Below, one piece after another: positions 1 through 7,102 of a stretch of DNA of 10,588 nt (position 1 is its first letter; every line of letters begins with the position of its first letter). Below the pieces are notes generated by a model. That model was not told the DNA's origin, made no database searches, and saw nothing but the letters and a program-made list of their open reading frames with translations. Origin of the DNA: CAYYMH01 sp964472785 (lineage in GTDB: Bacteria > Zhuqueibacterota > Zhuqueibacteria > Thermofontimicrobiales > Thermofontimicrobiaceae). The DNA is taken from contig CAYYMH010000092.1 of assembly GCA_964472785.1 (NCBI GenBank), positions 1 through 10,588 of the forward strand, read 5' to 3'. The translations under genes and the position numbers were made by a program.

Positions 1-2091
1 GTGATCATCGCCATCGAAAATGAACAGGGAATTTACAACAGCGGCACGCTGAATAAAGTGAAACAGTTGACAAAAACGCTGCAAAAGATGGAGCAGATTC
101 AAAAAGATGATGTAACATCGCTTTACAGTGCGGATAATATCATCGGCACCGACGAAGGTCTTGATGTGAAACCGTTTTTTGACCGCGTGCCTGATAGTGA
201 TTCTTCCATGAACAAGCTGCAGCAAAATGTTCGGAACAATGAGATGGTGTTTGGCAGGTTGGTGTCCAGCGATGAAAATGTGACGATTGTGGTTGCGGAA
301 ATTGCCGATGATGTTTTTTCCCAGGAATTTTATCACGAGTTATTGGACCTGGCAAAAACGTATCAAGGACCGGAGAAATTACATGTTGCCGGACGACCGA
401 TTGTGGAAGGCACCTTGGCGTATTTGAGCCCACGGGATATGCAGCGGATGGTGCCGATTGTGATTGCCGTGATTATTTTGGTGTTGCTGTTGGTTTTACG
501 CAGCGTGAAAAGCACCATCTTTACGTTGCTGGTGGTTTTGTTCAGCACGGTCTGGGCATTCGGATTGATGGCAGTCGTTGGTATTCCGATTTATGCGGTA
601 TCGACGATGATACCGGTGATGCTCATTGCCATTGGCGTGGCAGATGGCATTCATCTGTACAGTCATTTATTTTTATTTATGAAAAGCAATCCCGGTGTCG
701 GTAAAAAAGAGGCTACTCTTGACATGTTGAAAGAAATGTGGAAGCCGGTAGTGATGACGTCGGTCACCACAACGGTGGGATTTATCTCACTGTTGACGTC
801 AGAAGTGTATCCGATTAAATATTTTGGCATGTTCACCGCTTTTGGTGTGATGATGGCGATGGTATTTTCGCTCACTCTTATTCCAGCCGGGATAATGGCA
901 TTCGGTCTTCCAAAAATTAAGCAGACGTCAAAGAAAAATGGGGGACAAAGTCAAATTTTTACAGCATTTGCCTTTTTTATTAATCGGCACAAATACGCAA
1001 CGATTTTTGTAAGTATCGCCATTGTAGCTGTATCAATTTTGGGCATGAGCAAGGTGTGGATCAATTCCAGCTTTCTGGACAAGTTTGAAAAAGACAGCGA
1101 CATTGTGCAGACCGACAAATTTATCAATGAGCATTTTGGCGGAACAACTACATTAAATGTGGTTTTAGATTCCAGTGAGCCGGATGCGTTTAAAAATCCG
1201 GCAATACTTACTGCGATGGATAAAATGCAGCAGGACGTGGAGGGCAGCCTAAAAGTGGTGGGCAATTCATTTGCGTTGACCGATTATTTAAAACGAATGA
1301 ACAAAGTGATGCACGCGGACAGCGAAAAATATAATATCATTCCGGAAAGCAAGGAGCTGGTCGCTCAATATTTACTGCTTTACGAAATGTCCGGCGATCC
1401 GGAAAATTTATGGCAGGTGGTGGATTATAATTATCAAAAAGCCAATGTGACATTCCAGTTGAAAAGTGATAATTCAAAAGCGTTGAACAGTGCGCTGGCA
1501 GAGATTGACAGGCATCTTGAAAATTTTAAGGATTTGGGTGTCAAGATCAATTATGCCGGCTCTGGGTACAAGGGACTGGTTTTTACTGATCTCATTTTGA
1601 TAGGGCAGATTAAAAGTCTGGTCTTGTCGCTGATTATAGTCATTGTGCTGTTGTCATTCATGTTCAAAAAAATAAAAGCCGGTTTAATTGGCGCTGTTCC
1701 GATAACCATTACCGCATTTATCAGTTTCGGAGTGATGGGATTATTAAATATACCGTTAAGCACAACAACGGCGTTGCTGTCAAGTATTGCCATTGGCATA
1801 GGAATTGACTATGCGGTGCATTTCATCCAACGTTATAAAATCTATGCGCTGGAAACCGGCGATAAAGATAAAACGAGCCGCAAAACCATGCACCATACCG
1901 GACGGGCGATTCTTTTTAATGCGCTGGTCGTTATTGCAGGATTTATGGTTCTCATTTTTTCCGTATTTCCGCCGAACCGGGCACTGGGCGCATTTGTGTC
2001 GCTGAATATGTTTACCAGCTTTCTGGGCACTGTGACGGTGATGTATGTTTTGCTTTATATGTCAAATATTTATTTTACAAAGAAAAAATAA
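1..2091 (+). CDS. MMPL/RND-family transporter, 5'-partial
   Basis: Inner-membrane transporter of the RND superfamily (MMPL/hydrophobe-exporter branch), probably proton-driven. The readable part has a periplasmic loop (residues about 1-145), a block of membrane helices (about 150-305), a helix near 331-350 opening the second repeat, a second periplasmic loop (about 355-525) and a final helix block (about 530-690). The two halves carry the paired conserved motifs GVADGIHL (D215) and GIGIDYAVHF (D603), as expected from the internal duplication. The reading frame is open from base 1 and begins directly in the first periplasmic loop. The first membrane helix and roughly 60-90 residues are therefore missing, and the GTG at base 1 is probably not the true start. 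It is followed after 43 nt by a LolA-like protein and then an outer-membrane barrel, which suggests one export operon. Substrate unknown; lipid or another hydrophobic compound is an inference. Confidence 0.9.
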   Translation: MIIAIENEQGIYNSGTLNKVKQLTKTLQKMEQIQKDDVTSLYSADNIIGTDEGLDVKPFFDRVPDSDSSMNKLQQNVRNNEMVFGRLVSSDENVTIVVAEIADDVFSQEFYHELLDLAKTYQGPEKLHVAGRPIVEGTLAYLSPRDMQRMVPIVIAVIILVLLLVLRSVKSTIFTLLVVLFSTVWAFGLMAVVGIPIYAVSTMIPVMLIAIGVADGIHLYSHLFLFMKSNPGVGKKEATLDMLKEMWKPVVMTSVTTTVGFISLLTSEVYPIKYFGMFTAFGVMMAMVFSLTLIPAGIMAFGLPKIKQTSKKNGGQSQIFTAFAFFINRHKYATIFVSIAIVAVSILGMSKVWINSSFLDKFEKDSDIVQTDKFINEHFGGTTTLNVVLDSSEPDAFKNPAILTAMDKMQQDVEGSLKVVGNSFALTDYLKRMNKVMHADSEKYNIIPESKELVAQYLLLYEMSGDPENLWQVVDYNYQKANVTFQLKSDNSKALNSALAEIDRHLENFKDLGVKINYAGSGYKGLVFTDLILIGQIKSLVLSLIIVIVLLSFMFKKIKAGLIGAVPITITAFISFGVMGLLNIPLSTTTALLSSIAIGIGIDYAVHFIQRYKIYALETGDKDKTSRKTMHHTGRAILFNALVVIAGFMVLIFSVFPPNRALGAFVSLNMFTSFLGTVTVMYVLLYMSNIYFTKKK

Positions 2092-2121
2092 TTTAAATTA
2101 ACCCCAACTTAAAAATGAATT

Positions 2122-2128
2122 AAGGAGG
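2122..2128 (+). promoter_or_regulatory. Strong ribosome binding site for the LolA-like gene
   Basis: AAGGAGG lies 6 nt upstream of the ATG at 2135, a near-perfect Shine-Dalgarno sequence that fixes this start. Confidence 0.8.
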
Positions 2129-2134
2129 TTTGTC

Positions 2135-2920
2135 ATGTCTTTTAAAAAAATGATGAATAGTATGTTAATCATGTCTCTTCTCATGCCGGTACTCGCTTTT
2201 GGACAGGAAAAATTGACCGGCTTGCAGATCATTCAAAATGAGTATAATCGCCCTTCAGGAGAAGACCAGACCGGGAAACTGACCATGACGCTGATCAATT
2301 CAAGCGGTGACCAACGTGTCCGTAAGATTCAACAGTATCTCAAAGATTACGGTAAAGAAGAAAAAAAGATCATGTTTTTCACGTCGCCGGCGGATGTGCG
2401 AAATACATCGTTCATGAACTGGAGCTATGAAGAAGCAGCAAAGGACGATGATCAATGGATTTATTTGCCGGCACTGAAACGAGTAAAACGCATTTCCAGC
2501 GACAGCAAAAGCGATTATTTCATGGGATCGGATTTTACTTACGATGATCTGGGCGATCGTCATCCCACTGAAGATAACCACAAGCTGTTGCGTACTGAAA
2601 AAATCGGCGACGAGGAATGCTATGTGGTGGAAAGCATTCCCAAAGAAGATGATTACATGTACTCCCGAACCGTAACCTGGGTCATTAAGGATAAATGGAT
2701 CGGGCTGAAAAAAGAATTTTATGATGAGGACGGCGACCTGCTGAAAACGTTGTCGGTTAAAAAATATGAGAAAATTAAAGATTATTGGTTGATCCTGCAC
2801 AGTGAAATGCACAATATTCAAAAAAGTCATAAAACCGATATGCTGCTTGAGAATGTGAAAGTAGATACCGGTATTTCAGACAATATGTTCACCGAACGCA
2901 TGATGAAACGAGGATTATAA
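2135..2920 (+). CDS. Outer membrane lipoprotein-sorting (LolA-like) periplasmic protein
   Basis: A 261-residue secreted protein. Residues 1-23 form a signal peptide: KK near the N-terminus, then a hydrophobic core, then AFG before the likely cleavage site. No lipobox cysteine is present, so it should be soluble in the periplasm. The mature part resembles the LolA-like family annotated as outer membrane lipoprotein-sorting protein (PF17131 type). Features that fit are the segment around QWIYLPALKRVKRI (107-120), DYFMGSDFTYDDLG (127-140), and alternating beta-strand-like stretches to the C-terminus. These proteins have a half-open barrel that binds a lipid or acyl chain. Its position between an RND transporter and an outer-membrane barrel (1 nt downstream) suggests it ferries the exported hydrophobic substrate across the periplasm. 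It is probably not the housekeeping LolA, which is normally not linked to such a transporter. Family assignment is from sequence pattern; the role is inferred. Confidence 0.82.
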   Translation: MSFKKMMNSMLIMSLLMPVLAFGQEKLTGLQIIQNEYNRPSGEDQTGKLTMTLINSSGDQRVRKIQQYLKDYGKEEKKIMFFTSPADVRNTSFMNWSYEEAAKDDDQWIYLPALKRVKRISSDSKSDYFMGSDFTYDDLGDRHPTEDNHKLLRTEKIGDEECYVVESIPKEDDYMYSRTVTWVIKDKWIGLKKEFYDEDGDLLKTLSVKKYEKIKDYWLILHSEMHNIQKSHKTDMLLENVKVDTGISDNMFTERMMKRGL

Positions 2921-2921
2921 A

Positions 2922-4163
2922 ATGAGATGGAAAAAATTATTGTTGATTTTTCTGCCGTTTTTGCTTCTGGCATCACAGCTCTATCCACAGGGATTGACAT
3001 TTCGCGGTTACGGCAGAACCTACCTGGGCCTGCTGACTGACGATGGTTCCTATTCCATTCAGCAAAATACGCTGGATTTGAAACTGGAGCATAATCGGGA
3101 TAAGGTCGCATTTTATGCCAATCCGTATGTTTACCAATATCCGGCTCAGGAGACAAATTTGAAACTGCGCCAGGCATATCTTGATGTTTATTTCAATAAA
3201 TTTGATATACGTCTCGGAAAGCAGCAGATTATCTGGGGCAAAGCCGATGGTGTGTTTATCACCGATATTATTTCACCGAAAGATTTGGGAGAATTTTTGC
3301 TGCCCGATTTTGAAGAAATTCGCATCGGTGTGGATGCGCTCAAATTGAATTATTATCTGGGCAATCACACTTTTGAAATAGTGTGGTTGCCACGCTTTCA
3401 GCCGACCATTTTTCCTGAACCAACTTCTATCTGGGCGCCTAAAATGATGGATTTCCCGATTGAGCCGACATTCGATTATTCGAATGCTCAAATTGAATCC
3501 AAATTGAGAAACAGTGAAATTGCCGCCAAATATTCGGCGCTAACAAGCGCTATCGATTTTGAATTAATGGCCGGTTATTTGTGGGACGATAATCCGACCA
3601 ACCACATTCGAAAACAGATCGACCCGGTTACGCGGCAAATCAATAGGTTGACTTTGCTGCCCCAATATCACCGTCTCACCATGGGCGGCGGCAGTTTCAG
3701 CACCACATTGGGCGCCTGGGTGTTGCGTGGCGAAGGCGCTTTTTACAGCGGCAAGTATTTCAACTCTGAAAATCCCGCTTACACCGATGGTACGGTGCAA
3801 AAGAATTATGTGCATTATCTGCTGGGACTGGATTATTCGTTGTGGGATATTAAATTGAGCGGGCAGTTTATTCAGGAAGCGATTCTGGACTACGAACCGG
3901 AATTCTATCAGGATGAATACAATAATATGGCGACGTTTCTGGCATCCAGGGATTTCCTGCGTGAAACGCTGAACCTGCAACTGTTCGTTTACTATGGCTT
4001 CAACAGCGAAGATGCGCTGATCCGTCCCAAACTCACCTATGATTTTGCCGATGGATTTGAAATTTTGCTCGGCGCTAATATCTTCACCGGGCACAGTGAA
4101 GGCTGGTTCGGGCAGTATGAGAAGAATGACATGGTTTATTCGAAGGTGAAGTATAGTTTTTAA
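2922..4163 (+). CDS. Outer-membrane beta-barrel protein, DUF1302-like
   Basis: A 413-residue protein with a signal peptide (residues about 1-23: RWKK, a leucine-rich core, then YPQG). The rest is rich in alternating aromatic/polar strands such as LTFRGYGRTYLGLL, DVYFNKFDIRLGKQQIIWGKADG and LNLQLFVYYGFN. It ends in YSKVKYSF; the terminal phenylalanine is the classic outer-membrane barrel insertion signal. The RLGKQQIIWGKADG segment (about 86-99) is typical of DUF1302/alginate-export-like barrels. ATG at 2922 follows GAGGA at 2910-2914 with 7 nt spacing, and only 1 nt separates it from the preceding stop, so translation is probably coupled. It likely provides the outer-membrane step for the upstream RND and LolA-like proteins. 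Exact family and substrate are uncertain. Confidence 0.78.
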   Translation: MRWKKLLLIFLPFLLLASQLYPQGLTFRGYGRTYLGLLTDDGSYSIQQNTLDLKLEHNRDKVAFYANPYVYQYPAQETNLKLRQAYLDVYFNKFDIRLGKQQIIWGKADGVFITDIISPKDLGEFLLPDFEEIRIGVDALKLNYYLGNHTFEIVWLPRFQPTIFPEPTSIWAPKMMDFPIEPTFDYSNAQIESKLRNSEIAAKYSALTSAIDFELMAGYLWDDNPTNHIRKQIDPVTRQINRLTLLPQYHRLTMGGGSFSTTLGAWVLRGEGAFYSGKYFNSENPAYTDGTVQKNYVHYLLGLDYSLWDIKLSGQFIQEAILDYEPEFYQDEYNNMATFLASRDFLRETLNLQLFVYYGFNSEDALIRPKLTYDFADGFEILLGANIFTGHSEGWFGQYEKNDMVYSKVKYSF

Positions 4164-4186
4164 TCAATTTTTTTAAAATTAATCAA
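4160..4186. repeat. Short direct repeat TTAATCAA x2
   Basis: The 8-mer TTAATCAA occurs at 4160-4167, overlapping the stop codon of the barrel gene, and again at 4179-4186, separated by an A/T run. No GC-rich hairpin terminator is visible after the barrel gene. In such AT-rich sequence the repeat may be chance. Confidence 0.3.
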
Positions 4187-4235
4187 GTTTCATCTTAGGT
4201 TTTATCTAAATTTATTTTAAAATATATACGGCGAA

Positions 4236-4249
4236 TTGACTAAAGTCAA
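4236..4249. promoter_or_regulatory. CRP/FNR/DNR-family operator upstream of qNOR
   Basis: TTGACTAAAGTCAA is a perfect palindrome with 6-bp arms (TTGACT / AGTCAA). It matches the FNR-family layout TTGAN-N4-NTCAA, and in particular the TTGAC-N4-GTCAA form associated with NO-responsive DNR/NNR regulators. Its centre (4242.5) lies 41.5 nt before a predicted start site at 4284, the standard class II activator position. This suggests activation of the NO reductase by an FNR-like or NO-sensing regulator that is not encoded in this window. The motif is seen; the regulator is inferred. Confidence 0.7.
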
Positions 4250-4271
4250 AGGCTTAGTGTTAAATATTTAT

Positions 4272-4277
4272 TATTAT
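4272..4277 (+). promoter_or_regulatory. Predicted -10 element of the qNOR promoter
   Basis: TATTAT, close to the sigma70 -10 consensus. Counting its last base as -7 puts the start site at A4284, which gives a leader of about 41 nt. No good -35 box is visible, as is common for promoters dependent on a class II activator; the palindrome at 4236-4249 occupies that position. Confidence 0.5.
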
Positions 4278-4312
4278 ATGTGCATTAAATAAATTTATTT
4301 CTCACTAATCTC

Positions 4313-4319
4313 GGAGGTG
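4313..4319 (+). promoter_or_regulatory. Ribosome binding site deciding the GTG start of qNOR
   Basis: GGAGGTG lies 5 nt before the GTG at 4325. It supports this non-ATG start; the encoded N-terminus immediately enters a membrane helix, as expected for the family. Confidence 0.75.
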
Positions 4320-4324
4320 TTATC

Positions 4325-6571
4325 GTGAACAATCCAAAAGTAAGAGCGATACTGCTATTTATACTGGTACTTGCCTTTGGTGTTTTGATCTTTGGTGGTT
4401 ATTTGATCAAAAAAGAAAAACCGCCGATTCCTGAAATGGTCAAAACTGAATCTGGGGAAATCGTATTTTCCGGAGATGATGTGATTGCCGGACAAAATTA
4501 CTATTTCAGCCGCGGTGGTCAGCATATTGGCACAATCTGGGGACATGGTTCATATCTGGCACCAGACTGGTCTGCCGATTACCTGCATCGGCTGGGATTG
4601 TTTTTAGCTGCCCGGCATCACGGATTGGACAGCGCGCAAGCAGCTCAATTTTCCCAACAGGATTTTGAAACGCTTGATGCGGCGGAACAGGGAAAACTCT
4701 CCGCCATTGTCGAAGATGAAATCAAGCAAAATCGGTACAATCCGTCAACCGAAACTTTAGTTTTCACCAATTTTCAAGCCGAAGCCTTTGGTGCACTGAC
4801 GGATTATTATACCCAACTTTTCAAAAACGGCAATGAACGGATGGGCTTGCAGGCAGACATCGTCCGAACCGATCAAGAGGGGGAAATCATGACTGCGTTT
4901 TTCTCATGGCTGGCCTGGGCTGCCGGCACGAATCGGTTGGACAAAGATTATACTTACACAACCAATTGGCCCTATGATCCATTGGTTGGCAATGAACCGA
5001 TTCCCGATGCGCTGATTTGGTCTATTGTCAGCGTCATTCTTCTGATCCTGGCTGTTGCGGTTGTTCTGTTTATTTATTTGAGATATATTCGGGAACGGGA
5101 CTATCAGGCAAAATTGCTGACAACATTTGACGAGCCCTCCCCTACTGCCAGCCAGCAAGCAACGCTGCCTTATTTTCTCGTAGCCATTGTTTTATTCATA
5201 TTACAAATTGGCTTGGGCGCCGTAACCGGACACTTTACAGTAGAGGGAACATATTTCTTTGGCATCCCGTTGTCAAAAATTCTACCTTACGCTGCCGCGC
5301 GAACCTGGCATCTGCAATTGGCTGTTTTCTGGATTGCGACGTGTTTCCTGGCTGCCGGATTGTTCATTGGACCATTCGTTGGAAAAGAACAGAAAAAACA
5401 GGGATTGCTGGTAAAAATATTATTCGGCGCAGTGGTCGTCGTTGTGTTAGGCGCTATGACCGGAACCTGGCTCTCCATCACCGGTAAAATGAATGTCAAC
5501 AATTTTTTATTGGGACACCAGGGCTACGAATATATCGAGTTGGGCAGAGTCTGGCAATTACTGTTAATCGCCGGAATGCTCATCTGGTTGTTTTTAGTCG
5601 TTCGAGCGATTCGGCCGGCTTTGTCCAAGGAAAAAGATTTCGGCGGATTGACTCACATGCTGCTTTACAGTGCAATCGCAATTCCGCTATTCTATATGGC
5701 AGGATTGATGTACGGTCAGGGGAGCCATTTATCAGAAGCTGAATACTGGCGCTGGTGGGTCGTTCATCTCTGGGTGGAAGGATTTTTTGAAGTTTTTGCC
5801 ACTGTTTTCATGTCGTTCATTTTGAGCTATATTGGCGCAGTCAGCGGACGCTTCGCCCTGAAAACTGTCTATTTGGGTGTTTTTCTGTATCTGGGCAGCG
5901 GCGTCATCGGAACGTTTCATCACCTTTATTGGAGCGGATCTCCTTCGCCGATCGTTGCGTTGGGGTCTGTTTTTTCGGCGCTCGAAGTGGTCCCTTTATC
6001 CCTTTTGGCGTTTGAAGTTGTGCATAATTTGAGCGTCATAAAGACCGGCGGTAAAGCGTTTCCTTACAAATGGCCTATTTATTTTTTCATTTCGGTAGCG
6101 TTTTGGAATATGTTAGGCGCCGGTGTTTTTGGATTCCTGATCAATCCGCCGATTGTACTCTATTATATTCAGGGAATCAACACCACGCCGATTCACGGAC
6201 ATACAGCATTATTCGGGGTTTACGGTTTGCTCGCTATTGCACTGATGCTGTTTTCGGTGAGACATATTGTGAAGAAAAATGCCTGGTCAGACAAATTGCT
6301 CAAATGGAGTTTCTGGGGATTGAACGGCGGATTAATGGCAATGACCGTCATTAGTCTGATTCCGGCTGGGTTTTACCAATTTTATTTTGCGGTCAAAAAA
6401 GGCTTATGGTATGCACGCAGCCCGGAAGTCGCCACCAGCAAAACGATTCAAACATTTTCCTGGATGCGAATCGGACCGGATTTGATTTTTGCTGCCGGCT
6501 CGATTTTACTTTTCATCTTTTTAGTCAGAGCAGTTTGGATGACTTATGTTCAAAAGTCACAACGTAGTTAA
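4325..6571 (+). CDS. norB: Quinol-dependent nitric oxide reductase (qNOR)
   Basis: A single-chain enzyme (also called NorZ) that reduces two NO to N2O with electrons from membrane quinol; heme-copper oxidase superfamily. Its 748 residues match the usual qNOR length. Residues 8-28 form an N-terminal helix. Residues about 30-225 are the extracytoplasmic cytochrome-c-like domain, with no CXXCH motif and therefore no heme c, which separates qNOR from cNOR; it contains the conserved HGSYLAPDWSADYLHR (74-89). From about 230 on is the polytopic NorB domain. Visible ligands are H329 (TWHLQ, heme b), H481 and E485 (HLWVE) plus H532/H533 (TFHHLYW) for the non-heme FeB, H624 and H626 (HGH; heme b3 and heme b), and E554 in the SALE motif. 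All key residues are present, so it should be active. It has its own FNR/DNR-type promoter and is followed by cupin and NapH-like genes. Role may be denitrification or NO detoxification; no other denitrification enzyme is visible here. Confidence 0.96.
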   Translation: MNNPKVRAILLFILVLAFGVLIFGGYLIKKEKPPIPEMVKTESGEIVFSGDDVIAGQNYYFSRGGQHIGTIWGHGSYLAPDWSADYLHRLGLFLAARHHGLDSAQAAQFSQQDFETLDAAEQGKLSAIVEDEIKQNRYNPSTETLVFTNFQAEAFGALTDYYTQLFKNGNERMGLQADIVRTDQEGEIMTAFFSWLAWAAGTNRLDKDYTYTTNWPYDPLVGNEPIPDALIWSIVSVILLILAVAVVLFIYLRYIRERDYQAKLLTTFDEPSPTASQQATLPYFLVAIVLFILQIGLGAVTGHFTVEGTYFFGIPLSKILPYAAARTWHLQLAVFWIATCFLAAGLFIGPFVGKEQKKQGLLVKILFGAVVVVVLGAMTGTWLSITGKMNVNNFLLGHQGYEYIELGRVWQLLLIAGMLIWLFLVVRAIRPALSKEKDFGGLTHMLLYSAIAIPLFYMAGLMYGQGSHLSEAEYWRWWVVHLWVEGFFEVFATVFMSFILSYIGAVSGRFALKTVYLGVFLYLGSGVIGTFHHLYWSGSPSPIVALGSVFSALEVVPLSLLAFEVVHNLSVIKTGGKAFPYKWPIYFFISVAFWNMLGAGVFGFLINPPIVLYYIQGINTTPIHGHTALFGVYGLLAIALMLFSVRHIVKKNAWSDKLLKWSFWGLNGGLMAMTVISLIPAGFYQFYFAVKKGLWYARSPEVATSKTIQTFSWMRIGPDLIFAAGSILLFIFLVRAVWMTYVQKSQRS

Positions 6572-6591
6572 TAATTGCTGTCTTAAATAAC

Positions 6592-6603
6592 CAATAATTA
6601 TTG
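6592..6603. repeat. Short AT-rich palindrome after qNOR
   Basis: CAATAATTATTG is a perfect 12-bp palindrome 21 nt after the qNOR stop. It could be a protein-binding site or chance in AT-rich sequence; it is too AT-rich to be a convincing terminator. Confidence 0.3.
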
Positions 6604-6621
6604 ATTTTGTATAACATAACG

Positions 6622-6699
6622 TCCCACGAAATATACAAAAATATGTGAACAAATAAGTCTTGTATTTAAATTTCATGTCATTCAGTGTATTTCGTGGGA
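6622..6699. repeat. Long inverted repeat between qNOR and cupin genes
   Basis: TCCCACGAAATATAC (6622-6636) pairs with GTGTATTTCGTGGGA (6685-6699) over 15 positions, 14 Watson-Crick and one G-T. The arms enclose 48 nt and are followed by AAA and seven T (6703-6709). The GC-rich outer part stands out from very AT-rich surroundings. It could be a terminator or attenuator of the qNOR transcript, a structured or processed RNA element, or a tiny MITE-like element with 15-bp terminal repeats. No clear target-site duplication is seen. This 184-nt gap contains nothing else I can name; no convincing promoter for the cupin gene is visible. Confidence 0.6.
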
Positions 6700-6746
6700 A
6701 AATTTTTTTCATTAAAAATATCGTCTATTTTGAATCAAACTATTAA

Positions 6747-6751
6747 CGGAG
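6747..6751 (+). promoter_or_regulatory. Ribosome binding site for the cupin gene
   Basis: CGGAG lies 4 nt before ATG 6756 and 7 nt before the adjacent in-frame ATG 6759. The second spacing is the more usual one, so the protein may begin MTNKEV rather than MMTNKEV. Confidence 0.5.
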
Positions 6752-6755
6752 AAAT

Positions 6756-7097
6756 ATGATGACAAATAAAGAAGTTGGAAAAATTCCCGGCGGCGTTGCC
6801 GTGAATATGGAAAAGCTAATCGAATATTCACCCCATTCTGTTGTCAGCCGGGAAATCATAAAAAATAAAGCCGGCTCTCTTACGATCTTTGCATTTGATG
6901 CCGGACAGGGATTGAGCGAACATACGGCACCGTTTGATGCGGTCGTTCAGATTCTGGACGGCGAAGCAGAAATCACTGTCGGAAAAAATAAAGTGACTGC
7001 CAAAATAGGCGATACGGTCATTATGCCGGCAAATGTGCCCCATGCGCTTGATGCAAATAAGCGTTTTAAAATGCAGTTGGTGATGATAAAGGGATAA
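6756..7097 (+). CDS. Small single-domain cupin protein
   Basis: A 113-residue protein with one cupin beta-barrel (about residues 42-112) and a short N-terminal extension. Motif 1 is read as GQGLSEHTAPFDAVVQILDG (50-69) and motif 2 as GDTVIMPANVPHAL (85-98). Candidate metal ligands are H56 and H96. The second histidine and the glutamate usual in cupin motif 1 are replaced (HTA rather than HXH; D/Q near the Glu position), so metal binding may be weak or use other residues. No signal peptide is seen, so it is probably cytoplasmic. It lies 184 nt after qNOR and 5 nt before the NapH-like gene, and is surely co-transcribed with the latter. Function unknown; a sensor, chaperone or small-molecule-binding role beside NO reductase is inference only. 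The start may be 6759. Confidence 0.85.
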   Translation: MMTNKEVGKIPGGVAVNMEKLIEYSPHSVVSREIIKNKAGSLTIFAFDAGQGLSEHTAPFDAVVQILDGEAEITVGKNKVTAKIGDTVIMPANVPHALDANKRFKMQLVMIKG

Positions 7098-7102
7098 TAA
7101 AA

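Noticed and set aside
1..3. GTG at base 1 as the start of the RND gene
   Set aside because: The protein would begin inside the first periplasmic loop without the first membrane helix, so the gene is almost certainly cut by the window edge.
2300..2830. 176-codon open frame on the - strand opposite the LolA-like gene
   Set aside because: It lies wholly inside a well-supported gene on the other strand and shows no recognisable domain or credible ribosome binding site; it is a shadow frame.
3564..4094. 176-codon open frame on the - strand opposite the barrel gene
   Set aside because: It is fully antisense to a gene with a signal peptide and barrel-type C-terminus, and its translation resembles no protein family I know.
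6714..6745. Possible FNR-like site before the cupin gene (TTGAATCAA)
   Set aside because: The half-sites TTGA and TCAA abut without the required four-base spacer, so it does not fit the operator layout.
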